Shown piece after piece: positions 1 to 8,954 of a stretch of 64,000 bases of DNA. The stretch is taken from positions 186,001-250,000 of the forward strand of contig NZ_QYTV02000004.1 of assembly GCF_003605385.1 (NCBI RefSeq), written 5' to 3'. The translations under genes were made by a program, and so were the position numbers. Each line of letters begins with the position of its first letter. Position 1 is the first letter of the stretch. The notes under the pieces are model-generated. The model ran no database searches. It was not told the origin of the DNA and worked only from the letters and a program-made list of their open reading frames with translations. This DNA comes from Siminovitchia acidinfaciens. GTDB taxonomy: Bacteria > Bacillota > Bacilli > Bacillales > Bacillaceae_C.

Positions 1-441
1 AGGAAGTATGATCATCCCCGTATGAACGGGATATATATAATTAAACTTCCCGGATGTAAAATGACCTCCATCTGACCAGGCTGGCAAATACAAACCGGAG
101 TTGGTATAACTCTCTATCCCCAGCTTCTGATCAGTCTGCGTGAAAATATATTCGACCTGTGGAACGAGCTGGTCCAAATACTTTTCATCTCCGGTGGCCT
201 TATACATATCAATTAAAGAATTGGCGACATAGCTCCAAGACCAGGCATATTGATGTCCATTAAACTGTTTTCCTTGTTTGGGAAACTCTTTGATGGACCA
301 AGTCGGCTGGCGCTCATACCATTCATCATACAAACTTTGTGTAATCCACTCATGTTCTTGTTCTTTTTTCATAGGATTGTTCCAAAAAAACAGTAATACT
401 AATGCAATCAATAATAGGATGAATATCTTTTTTTTAGACAT
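1..441 (-). CDS. Membrane-anchored protein of unknown function, possibly six-hairpin/C5-epimerase-like (3' end beyond window)
   Basis: The reading frame starts at the ATG complementary to 439-441, behind a GGGGG ribosome site, and stays open to the window edge, giving the first 147 residues. Residues 3-21 form an uncleaved-looking signal anchor (Lys-rich start, then Ile/Leu-rich). The rest has aromatic, helix-like repeats: YAWSWSYVANSLIDMY, YLDQLVPQVEYIF and YPVHTGMI. This resembles alpha/alpha-toroid carbohydrate enzymes such as glucuronyl C5-epimerases or unsaturated-uronyl hydrolases, but I cannot assign a family from this part alone. It lies 127 bases downstream of the last clear exopolysaccharide gene on the same strand. 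Its job could therefore be modification of the uronic-acid-containing polymer, which is inference. The reality of the gene is well supported; its function is not. Confidence 0.7.
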   Translation of the reverse strand, partial: MSKKKIFILLLIALVLLFFWNNPMKKEQEHEWITQSLYDEWYERQPTWSIKEFPKQGKQFNGHQYAWSWSYVANSLIDMYKATGDEKYLDQLVPQVEYIFTQTDQKLGIESYTNSGLYLPAWSDGGHFTSGKFNYIYPVHTGMIILP

Positions 442-472
442 TTTTCCCCCTGACTCTATTAAATGAGGGACT

Positions 473-494
473 CAGGCATCAGGATCGATGCCTG
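473..494 (-). terminator. 8-bp hairpin in eps operon gap, possible attenuator
   Basis: CAGGCATC and GATGCCTG form a perfect 8-bp stem around a 6-nt loop. There is no clear U-tract, so this may be an mRNA processing or stability element rather than a true terminator. A second small hairpin, CCCCC with GGGGG at 539-555, lies just upstream in transcription. Confidence 0.35.
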
Positions 495-568
495 GATGGT
501 TGATTGTAAAAAATCATTTTCTTCCTTACTGGTAATTTCCCCCATATTAAGGGGGGGTACTACTACAG

Positions 569-1738
569 TTAAGAAGTAACGAAAGAAGCAAGCTGCTTTC
601 GAACACTGTTCTTTATCGCATCAATGACTCTATCCTGATCTTCGTCCGACATGCTGGAGCCTGATGGCAAACAGAGGCCACTAGCAAATAATTGTTCTGA
701 AACAACATTGTCTTCCTCATGAGGATAAAAGCGTGCACCTTTAAATAAAGGCTGTAAATGCAACGGTTTCCAGAGTGGACGGGATTCAATATTCCGCTCG
801 CCCATTTCCTGAATGATCTTATCCGTTTTCACCGGGCTGACATCCGGATCGATAGTAAATGTTGTCAGCCATCGGTTGGAAAGCGTACCCTCAAGTTCTG
901 GCATTAATTCGATTCCCGGTATATCTGCAAGAGCATCAACATAGCGTTCGAATATCCTTCTTCGGGCAGCTACCCGGTCGTCCAATACTTCCAGTTGAGC
1001 ACGCCCCACACCAGCGAGAATATTACTCAAGCGATAGTTGTAACCCATGTGGCAATGCTCATAATGTAGCGCTGGCTCTCGCGCCTGGGTCGCCAGAAAC
1101 CTTGCCCGGTCCAGGGCTTCCTCATCATCAGAAACAAGCATTCCGCCTCCGGATGTTGTGATGATCTTGTTTCCGTTAAAAGAATAAATACCGAATTTCC
1201 CAAAGGTTCCACTTTTCTTCCCTTTATATTCTGAACCCAGCGATTCAGCGGCATCTTCTACGACTGGCACACCATACTGATTGCAAAGAGAAACAATTTC
1301 ATCCATTTTGGCACTTTGTCCATATAAATTGACCACAATCACTGCCTTCGGCAGCTCTCCATCTGATTGTGCATCTTCAAGAGCCCTTTCCAATGCATGA
1401 GGACTCATATTCCATGTGTCAGGCTCCGAATCAATGAATACCGGTTCCGCTCCCTGGTACAATATCGGATTGGCACTTGCTACAAATGTAAAAGAAGAAC
1501 AGAAAACCTTATCTCCCTGGCCAACATCTAACAACTCCAAAGCCAAGTGTATCGCGGCTGTACCCGAGCTTGTTACTGCTGCTCCTTTTGAACCGACATA
1601 TTGGGACAGCTCCCTCTCGAACGCATCCACATTTGGTCCCAGAGGTGCAATCCAATTTGTCTTTATCGCTTGCTCAATATATTTTTCTTCATTTCCGCTC
1701 AGATGGGGAGGGGAAAGCAGAATTTTAGGTAATGACAT
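569..1738 (-). CDS. DegT/DnrJ/EryC1-family PLP aminotransferase (PglE/EpsN-like)
   Basis: This 389-residue type I PLP enzyme of the DegT/DnrJ/EryC1/StrS family should transfer an amino group to a UDP-4-keto-6-deoxy-sugar in the cytoplasm. The PLP lysine is in FNGNKIITTSGGGM (Lys191), and VVEDAAESLG carries the cofactor-binding Asp. The family length is about 380-400, so it is intact. With the EpsC/PglF dehydratase (15021-16841) and the PglD-like acetyltransferase (4511-5173) it completes the UDP-N,N'-diacetylbacillosamine route. It resembles B. subtilis EpsN and Campylobacter PglE, which is family knowledge. It is the last clear sugar gene of the operon, 21 bases after the permease. The exact substrate is inferred from the neighbours. 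Confidence 0.88.
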   Translation of the reverse strand: MSLPKILLSPPHLSGNEEKYIEQAIKTNWIAPLGPNVDAFERELSQYVGSKGAAVTSSGTAAIHLALELLDVGQGDKVFCSSFTFVASANPILYQGAEPVFIDSEPDTWNMSPHALERALEDAQSDGELPKAVIVVNLYGQSAKMDEIVSLCNQYGVPVVEDAAESLGSEYKGKKSGTFGKFGIYSFNGNKIITTSGGGMLVSDDEEALDRARFLATQAREPALHYEHCHMGYNYRLSNILAGVGRAQLEVLDDRVAARRRIFERYVDALADIPGIELMPELEGTLSNRWLTTFTIDPDVSPVKTDKIIQEMGERNIESRPLWKPLHLQPLFKGARFYPHEEDNVVSEQLFASGLCLPSGSSMSDEDQDRVIDAIKNSVRKQLASFVTS

Positions 1739-1759
1739 TTTATTCGCCTCTCTTCTGGG

Positions 1760-3193
1760 TTATAAATCCTTATATTGTCCCAAGATGTAATACTTCATTT
1801 CTTCCGTACTGAGCGCTTTGAATTTTTGATAGACGCTGACGAGAAATAAAATCCCTAAAATAACCCACACAACCAACGCTATCATCGATGGCAGTTTTAA
1901 TTGGGCCGGGGAACCAGGCGCTAATAATAATACTAAGAACGTGAGGCTGAAAACAGCACCTAATAATGCCACACTTTTCTTCAGGGGATTTACTTCCTTT
2001 TTACTGTTATGCCCGGACCAGTTTAAAACTTGATAGGCGGCAAAGCATGTGAAAAAGTACGCAACAGACACTCCCGTAGAAGACATGTCTACAATCCACA
2101 ACAATGCTTCTCTCCCAAACCAGACGCTTGGCAACGTGAAAATGGCCACAAACCAGATTGACTTGTGCGGTGTGTTATAAATAGGATGCAAATCAGAAAA
2201 AAAGTTTGGCAAAGTTTTCGCACGGGACATGGCAAACAGCAAGCGGCTGGAGGAATGCATGAATCCGTTCAATCCAGTAAAAATCCCCATACATATGGCA
2301 ATGGCAAGGATTACGACACCTGCTGTACCGAAGGAAGAGTATATAATATCGCCTGTCAGCCAAAGATTAGATTGATTTGGAATGTCTCCTTTTGCAAATG
2401 TCCACGCAGTCACGCCGATCATCGTTGCATATACCAGACCTGATGCCAATAAAGACAGGATAATCAGACTGAAAGCTTTTTTCGGCGAGAATTCAAACTC
2501 CTCCGCGGCTTGTGGTACATTATCGAAACCGACGTATGCCCATGGTGCGGCCGCTAATATAACGAGAATAGAAATGAAGCTTGATTTATCTTCAGCAAAA
2601 TAAGGCTGCATATTTTCAAGTGGAAAGTCTGCAAAAAGAAAGGTGTATACTCCCATTACGGCAACGCCTGCGATTAATACGATCGAAAAGATAAATTGTA
2701 ATCTTCCTGACAGACCGCTTCCTTTGACATTCAGATAGGCGAAAAACAGGATGACAGCGGAAGATATGATAACTTCCGGCAAAAAAACATCCCATCCTGC
2801 AATTTGGTAAAGATAAAATTGCTTCATGAAAGAAGGAAACAGGTATTTTAATAACAATGAAAAAGCTGAAGCGTTCAAGGCGACAATACATATATAGCCG
2901 AGAGCCAAAAACCATCCTGTGATAAATGACCAATTTTTCCCTGCGCTCAAGAAAGCATAGGCAAACTCCCCGCCGGAGACAGGATACTTCTTAATAAGTA
3001 CCCCATAGCTGACTGCAATGAGCATCATCACTGCCGCCCCTATGAGTAATCCGATGATCGCCCCCAATGCACCGGCACTCTTGATCCAGTCCCCCGGGAG
3101 TATAAACGCTCCCCATCCAATGGATGATCCGAAGGCAATTGCCCAAACCCACGAAGGCTTCAAGTTTTGCGTTAATTTTTTTCTTCGCTCCAT
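1760..3193 (-). CDS. APC-superfamily amino-acid permease
   Basis: The 477-residue polytopic protein has about twelve hydrophobic segments and the APC signature near the N-terminus (SIGWGAFILPGDWI), followed by YPVSGGEFAYAF. It should import an amino acid or related amine by proton symport. I place the start at the ATG complementary to 3191-3193 because AGAGG sits seven bases upstream. A TTG at 3238 would overlap the previous gene by 26 bases and lacks a site. The gene is embedded in the exopolysaccharide operon between a PaaK-like ligase and an aminotransferase, which is unusual. An amino-acid decoration of the polymer, with this permease providing the substrate, is a speculative reading. It could also be an incidental passenger. 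Confidence 0.85.
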   Translation of the reverse strand: MERRKKLTQNLKPSWVWAIAFGSSIGWGAFILPGDWIKSAGALGAIIGLLIGAAVMMLIAVSYGVLIKKYPVSGGEFAYAFLSAGKNWSFITGWFLALGYICIVALNASAFSLLLKYLFPSFMKQFYLYQIAGWDVFLPEVIISSAVILFFAYLNVKGSGLSGRLQFIFSIVLIAGVAVMGVYTFLFADFPLENMQPYFAEDKSSFISILVILAAAPWAYVGFDNVPQAAEEFEFSPKKAFSLIILSLLASGLVYATMIGVTAWTFAKGDIPNQSNLWLTGDIIYSSFGTAGVVILAIAICMGIFTGLNGFMHSSSRLLFAMSRAKTLPNFFSDLHPIYNTPHKSIWFVAIFTLPSVWFGREALLWIVDMSSTGVSVAYFFTCFAAYQVLNWSGHNSKKEVNPLKKSVALLGAVFSLTFLVLLLAPGSPAQLKLPSMIALVVWVILGILFLVSVYQKFKALSTEEMKYYILGQYKDL

Positions 3194-3212
3194 GTTCTTC
3201 CTCTCTTCATCT

Positions 3213-4514
3213 TCATGTTTTAATGTATTCATTGACAATGTATGGCGTTTTTCCTGATGCCAAGGTTGGTATGTCCTCGACTGGAATCAACCGTATATCG
3301 GCGTCTTCTCCCAAAATATCGCGCAAAATATTCATGACTTGTTCTTCATTGAAGAATGATGAGTCAGGAATGACATTCATTACATAATCGTTCTTGCCTT
3401 TTTGGATAAACTGGAATTTTTTTACCCCTTCTACATCTTTCATTTTTACGTTTATAGAAAACGGGGAGATTTTCTCGCAGGACGGCGAATAAATCAATTC
3501 AATTTTCCTTCCGGAAATGGAGCTTAAATAAGGAGTTTTCTTTTTGCCCTTCAGCCGTGTTTGCATCGTACCCAGGTCACCTGTGTCATATCGTATTAAT
3601 GGCATTCCGAACGAATAGAAATCCGTCACTACGATCCGTCCCTCTTCTCCTTCTGCACACGGGGTATCATCGTCGAGCTTTAATATTTCAACAAAAAAGG
3701 AGGCCTCATTGATCCGATAACCGGCATCATCCGGGTGTTGGACAGCAACCAAGCCCAATTCTTCTGTGGCATATCGAACTTGAATCGGACATCCAAAGGC
3801 TTTTTCGATGAAAGACCTTTGCTTATCAAGTAAAGGTTCAGCCGTGCATATGATGCCCTTTAACTTGAAATCGCTTGGCTTGTCTCCTTTTTTCAAACAA
3901 AATAAAGCTATTTCATATAAGGTGGAAGGAAAGCCGATGATCATTTTCAGCGATTTAACTTTTTGGCGAATCTCTTCAAGGTTTGTTTCTGATAGATTTG
4001 TCGGATCGATGTGTATTTCATTCTGCAAAAGTAAATTTAATCTCCCCTTCGGATGAGTCGCTCGAATAAAGCCGTGTTTCATGCCGAAATAATAGCCCAC
4101 AGATCTTCCCAAATAGATCACTTCCGCGATTTGTCTAACTTTCTTTTCACTCGTTCTATAAAAAGACATGGGGGTTCCGGAGGAACCTGATGTTGTCACT
4201 TTTATCAGTTCGTCTTTAGTTACATTGTTTGGGATAAAAAATCCCATATTTTCACGGATTATTTGTTTGTCTATGACTGGCAGGTCGCTCAAGTTTTCAG
4301 CATCTTTAAAAGCAGAATAATAAGGGACATGATGAACAGCATGCCTGATGATACGTTTCATTTGATGTTCTATATCAGGATCCACTGTCGCTTTTTCAAC
4401 ATCTTTGATTTGGCTGTAGATATTTTTTTTCAGCAGCTTATCCGCTATAAAAAACAGGCGATTCCTGGTGATTTCCCCGACGTTCATTACGAAGGGGTCA
4501 TAAAGCTTGATCAT
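3213..4514 (-). CDS. PaaK/CapK-like adenylate-forming ligase
   Basis: This 433-residue protein belongs to the phenylacetate-CoA ligase / CapK branch of adenylate-forming enzymes, which activate a carboxylic acid as acyl-AMP. The glycine/serine-rich P-loop is VTTSGSSGTPMSFYR. YATEELGLVAVQHPD and YDTGDLGTM correspond to the later ATP-binding motifs. Proteins of this type are common in capsule loci, but their substrates are mostly unproven. The ATG at 4512-4514 shares ATGA with the stop of the upstream acetyltransferase, so translation is probably coupled. The adjoining amino-acid permease suggests the activated acid may be an amino acid or small acid attached to the polysaccharide, which is inference. 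Confidence 0.8.
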   Translation of the reverse strand: MIKLYDPFVMNVGEITRNRLFFIADKLLKKNIYSQIKDVEKATVDPDIEHQMKRIIRHAVHHVPYYSAFKDAENLSDLPVIDKQIIRENMGFFIPNNVTKDELIKVTTSGSSGTPMSFYRTSEKKVRQIAEVIYLGRSVGYYFGMKHGFIRATHPKGRLNLLLQNEIHIDPTNLSETNLEEIRQKVKSLKMIIGFPSTLYEIALFCLKKGDKPSDFKLKGIICTAEPLLDKQRSFIEKAFGCPIQVRYATEELGLVAVQHPDDAGYRINEASFFVEILKLDDDTPCAEGEEGRIVVTDFYSFGMPLIRYDTGDLGTMQTRLKGKKKTPYLSSISGRKIELIYSPSCEKISPFSINVKMKDVEGVKKFQFIQKGKNDYVMNVIPDSSFFNEEQVMNILRDILGEDADIRLIPVEDIPTLASGKTPYIVNEYIKT

Positions 4515-5173
4515 GTTGTCACCCACTCACTTCTAAGCAGCTTGGCCGGAACGCCTGCAACCGTCGTATTGTCACACACATCCTTGTTCACCAGTGCGCC
4601 GGCTCCAACGGTTGCGCTGACTCCGACTTTCACATTCTGTAAGACACAAGCATTGCTTCCAATCTGTGATTTTTCCCCTAAAATAGAAAATCCCGAGAGA
4701 TTTCCTCCGGGATAGATCGTTGCATAATCTTTAATTTTTATATCATGGCCAATCGTAGAATTAAAATGAACCAAAGTAAAATTGTTAATTTCCACATCCG
4801 CAGAAATGGCCGTATGTTCAGAAATGATATTCCCGTACCCTACTTTCACTGTTGGGTTTAACGTAACTGTAGGATGGATAACATTCGGAAATAACAAACG
4901 GGAATTTGTTGATAGTTTTTTATGGATCTTCTCTTTTACAATCGGATTTGCTATGGCGATAACGACATTTGACGTATCATTGATCGTTAATAGAAAATCT
5001 GTATCCCCCACAACAGGTAAGCCACCCACATGTACATGTGAATTTTCAATGTTATCATCAATAAAACCGGCAAGGTCCCAGTTCCGATCTCTTAAATCAA
5101 TCATTTTAATTGTTTCAAGGACACCTTTCCCAAGCCCGCCGGTACCAATAATATAAGTAGGAATTTTCACCAT
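4511..5173 (-). CDS. PglD/EpsM/NeuD-family sugar N- or O-acetyltransferase
   Basis: The 220-residue enzyme has the two-part NeuD/PglD layout. An N-terminal Rossmann-like domain opens with IIGTGGLGKGVLETI and DDNIEN, and a C-terminal left-handed beta-helix of hexapeptide repeats starts around residue 90. The catalytic-base region is STIGHDIKIKDYATIYPGG, with a His following the NFTLVHFN strand. Family members transfer acetyl from acetyl-CoA to the 4-amino group of UDP-4-amino-sugars. The gene abuts the sugar transferase (5174) and overlaps the ligase by four bases. That order resembles EpsL-EpsM of B. subtilis and PglC-PglD of Campylobacter, supporting a role in making UDP-diacetylbacillosamine. 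Confidence 0.87.
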   Translation of the reverse strand: MVKIPTYIIGTGGLGKGVLETIKMIDLRDRNWDLAGFIDDNIENSHVHVGGLPVVGDTDFLLTINDTSNVVIAIANPIVKEKIHKKLSTNSRLLFPNVIHPTVTLNPTVKVGYGNIISEHTAISADVEINNFTLVHFNSTIGHDIKIKDYATIYPGGNLSGFSILGEKSQIGSNACVLQNVKVGVSATVGAGALVNKDVCDNTTVAGVPAKLLRSEWVTT

Positions 5174-5779
5174 TTATTCATCCTCGGTTCCGGTAAACCT
5201 CTTTACCATTTGATTTGTATCAGAGTTAACCCCTTCTGACTTCACTACCTTTATAAAGGTCATAAACAGGATCTTCAAATCAAGGAATATACTCCAGTTA
5301 TCTACATACCAAATATCATACTTGAATTTTTCCTTCCATGTGATCGCATTGCGGCCATTTATTTGTGCCCAGCCGGTTAATCCCGGCTTGACATCCAGTC
5401 GTCTTTTTTGCTCCTTATTGTAGAGTGGTACATACTCCATTAATAAAGGTCGTGGCCCTACCAAAGATATATCGCCTTTTAAAATATTGATCAATTGAGG
5501 CAGCTCATCCAGGCTTGTTTTTCTTAATGCTTTTCCAAACCGGGTTTCCCGTTGATCATTTGGAAGTAAATTCCCATTTTTGTCCTTTAGGTTCAGCATC
5601 GTCCTAAACTTGTATATTTTAAACGGTTTTCCATGCTGGCCGGCCCTCGTCTGTATGAATAAAACAGGTGAGCCCATCTTGTACAAGACCAATAAACTTA
5701 TGATGCCCATTGGGAGCAATAAGATGATCAATGCAATCACAGCAGTCAAGCAGTCAAACAGTCTTTTTATTACTGTCAT
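5174..5779 (-). CDS. Initiating sugar phosphotransferase (PglC/EpsL-like)
   Basis: The 201-residue protein is a short bacterial sugar transferase. It has one N-terminal hydrophobic segment (residues 10-32), then the conserved core KIYKFRTML, RKTSLDELPQLINILKGD and SLVGPRPLLMEY. It moves a sugar-1-phosphate from a UDP-sugar to undecaprenyl phosphate at the inner face of the membrane, starting each repeat unit. The length matches the monotopic PglC/EpsL group rather than the long WbaP type. The start ATG follows GTGGGG and overlaps the upstream glycosyltransferase by 26 bases. With PglE, PglD and PglF homologues in the same operon, UDP-diacetylbacillosamine is the most likely donor. Confidence 0.9.
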   Translation of the reverse strand: MTVIKRLFDCLTAVIALIILLLPMGIISLLVLYKMGSPVLFIQTRAGQHGKPFKIYKFRTMLNLKDKNGNLLPNDQRETRFGKALRKTSLDELPQLINILKGDISLVGPRPLLMEYVPLYNKEQKRRLDVKPGLTGWAQINGRNAITWKEKFKYDIWYVDNWSIFLDLKILFMTFIKVVKSEGVNSDTNQMVKRFTGTEDE

Positions 5780-7019
5780 ATTTACCCCACTTATCTAATT
5801 GAAATTCGTTGTAAAATCTTTGCCCCAATTTATTCCATGAGTAATTCTCTTCGACATGCACTTTTAAAGATCGGTTCATTTGCTCGATCATTTGGCTGTC
5901 ATTGGATAGCCTCACTATTTGCTCTGCCAATTCAACGTTATCATTCGAAACAATCGCACCTTTTAAATTTGAATATTCACCAACAATAGCTGGATTGGAA
6001 TACATGAAAATAGGCAATCCCGCCGCCATATAATCATATAGCTTATTCATGCTGAACCCCCACTTATAGAGGGGACTGTCCATGATAGATATATAACTTG
6101 CATCCGCTTTGCTCAGTAAATACGGTATATCTGACTTTTTTACCGGATCGGCAAATGATATATTTTTTAAATTCAGATCGGACGCACCTTTTATTAAATC
6201 TTTTTTAACAGGTCCATTTCCAACAAGCAGAAAATGGATCTTGCCGCTTGGATCCAACTTTGACGTTGTTTTGGCAAGATCCAATATTGGTTTTAAATGA
6301 TTTGCTATTCCATGGGAACCTGTATATATGACGATGAAACGGTTATTGATTTCCCTGAAGATCTTGTCTACTTCCGGCGATGGTTTGATGTCAAGGTGAT
6401 TTCCGGTATTGACCCCGTTTGGCAAATAAATCACTTTATCTCTCTCGACGCCTTTGGAAACGACATAATCTGTCGCCTTGTTAAAAAGCACAATTATTTT
6501 ATCCGCCTTTTGATACAAGAAGTTTTCCACTTTAAACAATACCCTGCTCAATAAGCTCTTCTCTTTCAGTTTTCCAAAGTCAATGAATGTCTGCGGCCAT
6601 AAGTCCCGTTCTTCAAAATAAAATTTGGCATTCAATTTTTTTGAAACAAAATAGGCAGCCAATGCTGCCAAGGGATGTACTGTCGAACCTATGATCAGGT
6701 CAACCTTCTCGTCTTTAAAATCTTTCATGGCTACTTTATATGCATTAACTGAGTAGCTGATGAAATTCATTATTCTCTTAAGGCTGTTTTTGTAAGGTAT
6801 CGTTTTTAACCAGACAAACTTTACTCCGTCTATATATTCGACTTGGTATCGTTGTGAATTGTAAGTAATCATTTCCTCTTTTTTGTTATGACTGAAAGAG
6901 GAAGCAAATATTGTTACAGAGCACCCTTTTTTGACCAAGTAAGAAGCGAGTTCAAAATGTCTTGTACCGCCGCTTTGCTTTGGAGTCCTGGCGTAGTGGT
7001 TAAATATCCAAATATTCAT
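5754..7019 (-). CDS. GT4-family glycosyltransferase
   Basis: The 421-residue protein is a GT-B glycosyltransferase resembling the WbuB type. The N-terminal domain begins NIWIFNHYARTP and is followed by GGTRHFELASYLVKKG. The C-terminal nucleotide-binding domain has VIYTGSHGIANHLKPIL and SKADASYISIMDSPLYKWG...MNKLYDYMAAGLPIF. It should add a sugar to the lipid-linked repeat unit on the cytoplasmic face. It lies immediately upstream of the initiating transferase, so it may catalyse the second step. Donor and linkage cannot be read from the sequence. Start and stop are well placed (AAGGATG before the ATG). Confidence 0.87.
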   Translation of the reverse strand: MNIWIFNHYARTPKQSGGTRHFELASYLVKKGCSVTIFASSFSHNKKEEMITYNSQRYQVEYIDGVKFVWLKTIPYKNSLKRIMNFISYSVNAYKVAMKDFKDEKVDLIIGSTVHPLAALAAYFVSKKLNAKFYFEERDLWPQTFIDFGKLKEKSLLSRVLFKVENFLYQKADKIIVLFNKATDYVVSKGVERDKVIYLPNGVNTGNHLDIKPSPEVDKIFREINNRFIVIYTGSHGIANHLKPILDLAKTTSKLDPSGKIHFLLVGNGPVKKDLIKGASDLNLKNISFADPVKKSDIPYLLSKADASYISIMDSPLYKWGFSMNKLYDYMAAGLPIFMYSNPAIVGEYSNLKGAIVSNDNVELAEQIVRLSNDSQMIEQMNRSLKVHVEENYSWNKLGQRFYNEFQLDKWGKYDSNKKTV

Positions 7020-7030
7020 TTATAACATCC

Positions 7031-7744
7031 TTATTGGTTTCTCAGCAACTGATTTTCAGCTACTTTTCTAATCTCCTTAGCAGGGGATCCGACAACTAAA
7101 GATTCCTTTTCCACATCTCTTGATACAATGCTTCCCGCACCGACTGTACCGTCTTCATGGATGATTTTGCCTGGAAGTATTGTAGAGTTAGCTCCGATCC
7201 GGCCGCCGGTCTTCACCGTGACGCCTTTAAATTTATCGTAGCGTTCTTTGCTTCTGGCCATGTAGTTATCATTTGTCGTCACTACACACGGTGCGATAAA
7301 TACATGGTCTTCGAGCTGTGAATATGCCGTGATATAGCAATTTGTCTCGAGCTTACAATAAGAGCCCACTTTACAATCGTTCTCCACCGCAACACCACGT
7401 CCGACAATTGTTCTTTCCCCTATAGATACACGTTCGCGAATCGTGGCAAGATCGGCAACAAAAGCTTCATCACCTATATTTGCATTTGCATAAATGATGG
7501 ATGAAGTCCCAATTGTTACTCCGTCGCCTATTACAGTTGGGGGAAGGTGTTTTGTTTCGGGTAAAATTGATGCTTTTGCCCGTGTGGGCTGCTTTCCAAT
7601 CACAACATTGTCTTGAATAATTACGCGGTTTCCAATTTGCGTTCCCTCATATATAACCACGTTGTTACCGATTATTACATCGTCACCTAATGATACATTT
7701 TGACCGATTACAACATTTTGGCCACTTTGAACGGTAGTGTTCAT
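7031..7744 (-). CDS. Hexapeptide-repeat N-acetyltransferase (WbpD/WlbB-like)
   Basis: Almost the whole 237-residue chain is left-handed beta-helix built from hexapeptide repeats (IGQNVSLGDDVIIGNNVVIYEG and onward). Further on come APCVVTTNDNYMARSKERYDKFKG and GARIG-type coils ending in GSPAKEIRKV. This matches WbpD/WlbB, which acetylate the 3-amino group of UDP-2-acetamido-3-amino-2,3-dideoxy-glucuronic acid. It sits directly downstream of the WlbC-like aminotransferase, with a strong GGGGGAGGA site before its ATG. The pairing with a WbpA-like dehydrogenase and a WbpB-like oxidase in the operon supports that substrate. A general sugar O-acetyltransferase role is the alternative. Confidence 0.82.
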   Translation of the reverse strand: MNTTVQSGQNVVIGQNVSLGDDVIIGNNVVIYEGTQIGNRVIIQDNVVIGKQPTRAKASILPETKHLPPTVIGDGVTIGTSSIIYANANIGDEAFVADLATIRERVSIGERTIVGRGVAVENDCKVGSYCKLETNCYITAYSQLEDHVFIAPCVVTTNDNYMARSKERYDKFKGVTVKTGGRIGANSTILPGKIIHEDGTVGAGSIVSRDVEKESLVVGSPAKEIRKVAENQLLRNQ

Positions 7745-7784
7745 TCTTTTTCCTCCCCCTAATTAAGACGGCTTATATGATTGT

Positions 7785-8939
7785 TTATATAAATTGAATA
7801 TCGCTTTCCAAGGTGGAAGCTCCGACCGGCTGCTTATAGAATTTTATTATCTTTTCTATTATGTAATCTTGATCTTCTTGTTTTAATTCAGGATACATCG
7901 GTAATGAAATGGCTTCTCTTGCCGCTTTCTCTGATTCAGGCAAGTCTCCTTCAGTATAACCCAAGTCTTTAAATACGGGTTGCATATGAAGTGGACACGG
8001 ATAATAGATCATTGTGGCAATACCTTGGTTCTTCAAGTATTCCTGCAATTCATCCCGATTTGGGACGCGCAGCGTATATTGATGAAATACATGATAATTT
8101 CCATCCTTTTGAATCGGCGTCTGGATCACTCCCTGTAAATGTTCAGCCAGTTTATCAGTATAATATTTTGCTTTTTGCCTGCGGGCTTGCGACCAGGCAT
8201 CTAGGTAAGGGAACTTTACATTCAATATGGCAGCTTGAAGCTCATCCAGCCTGCTATTATACCCAAGTACATGATGATAATATTTTGGCTTGCTTCCGTG
8301 GACACGAATCACTTTTGCTTTTTCTGCCAGTTCTTCGTCATTTGTGACGATCATTCCTCCGTCACCATATGCCCCTAGATTTTTTGTAGGGAAAAAGCTA
8401 TATGTCGCCGCTGCTCCAAGCTCTCCGACATTTTTGCCATTCTGCTTTGCCCCAATGGCTTGGGCGGCGTCTTCGACAATGATAAGATCATATTTCTCGG
8501 CTATCGCTTTAATCGCTCCCATATCTGCCATTTGCCCGTACAAATGGACTGGGATCACAGCTTTTGTCTTTTCTGTAATTGCAGATTCTATTTTGGCAGG
8601 ATCAATATTAAAAGTGACAGGATCAATATCCACAAACACCGGTGTTGCACCCGTACGTACTATTGAACCTCCCGTTGCAAAAAATGTAAAAGCTGTGGTG
8701 ATCACCTCGTCACCTTCTCCGACCCCGGCAGCCTGCAATGCAATATGAATGGCATCACTGCCATTTCCCACACCGATTCCATAACCCGCACTGCTGTACT
8801 CGGCAACATCCGTTTCAAGCTTCTTCACATTGTCTCCTAATATAAACCTGGAGGAGGACATCACCTCATCCAGCACACTCATGACTTCTTCTTTCATCGA
8901 TTGATACTGTTCACCTAAATCTAGCATTGGAATTTTCAA
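7785..8939 (-). CDS. DegT/DnrJ-family UDP-3-keto-sugar aminotransferase (WbpE/WlbC-like)
   Basis: The 384-residue PLP aminotransferase has its Schiff-base lysine in SFFPTKNLGAYGDGGM (Lys186) and the cofactor motif VEDAAQAIGA. The N-terminus MLDLGEQYQSMKEEV is typical of the WbpE/WlbC/DegT subgroup. These convert UDP-2-acetamido-3-keto-glucuronic acid to the 3-amino sugar using glutamate. It starts at a TTG complementary to 8937-8939, with GGAG eight bases upstream. It is clearly distinct from the second aminotransferase at 569-1738, so two different amino sugars are probably made. Substrate assignment relies on the adjoining acetyltransferase and on the oxidase at 13939. Confidence 0.87.
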   Translation of the reverse strand: MKIPMLDLGEQYQSMKEEVMSVLDEVMSSSRFILGDNVKKLETDVAEYSSAGYGIGVGNGSDAIHIALQAAGVGEGDEVITTAFTFFATGGSIVRTGATPVFVDIDPVTFNIDPAKIESAITEKTKAVIPVHLYGQMADMGAIKAIAEKYDLIIVEDAAQAIGAKQNGKNVGELGAAATYSFFPTKNLGAYGDGGMIVTNDEELAEKAKVIRVHGSKPKYYHHVLGYNSRLDELQAAILNVKFPYLDAWSQARRQKAKYYTDKLAEHLQGVIQTPIQKDGNYHVFHQYTLRVPNRDELQEYLKNQGIATMIYYPCPLHMQPVFKDLGYTEGDLPESEKAAREAISLPMYPELKQEDQDYIIEKIIKFYKQPVGASTLESDIQFI

Positions 8940-8954
8940 GTCCTCATCTCCAAA

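Noticed and set aside
858-1790. Plus-strand frames inside the aminotransferase and many other antisense frames
   Set aside because: They mirror strong genes on the other strand and lack ribosome sites and protein-like composition.
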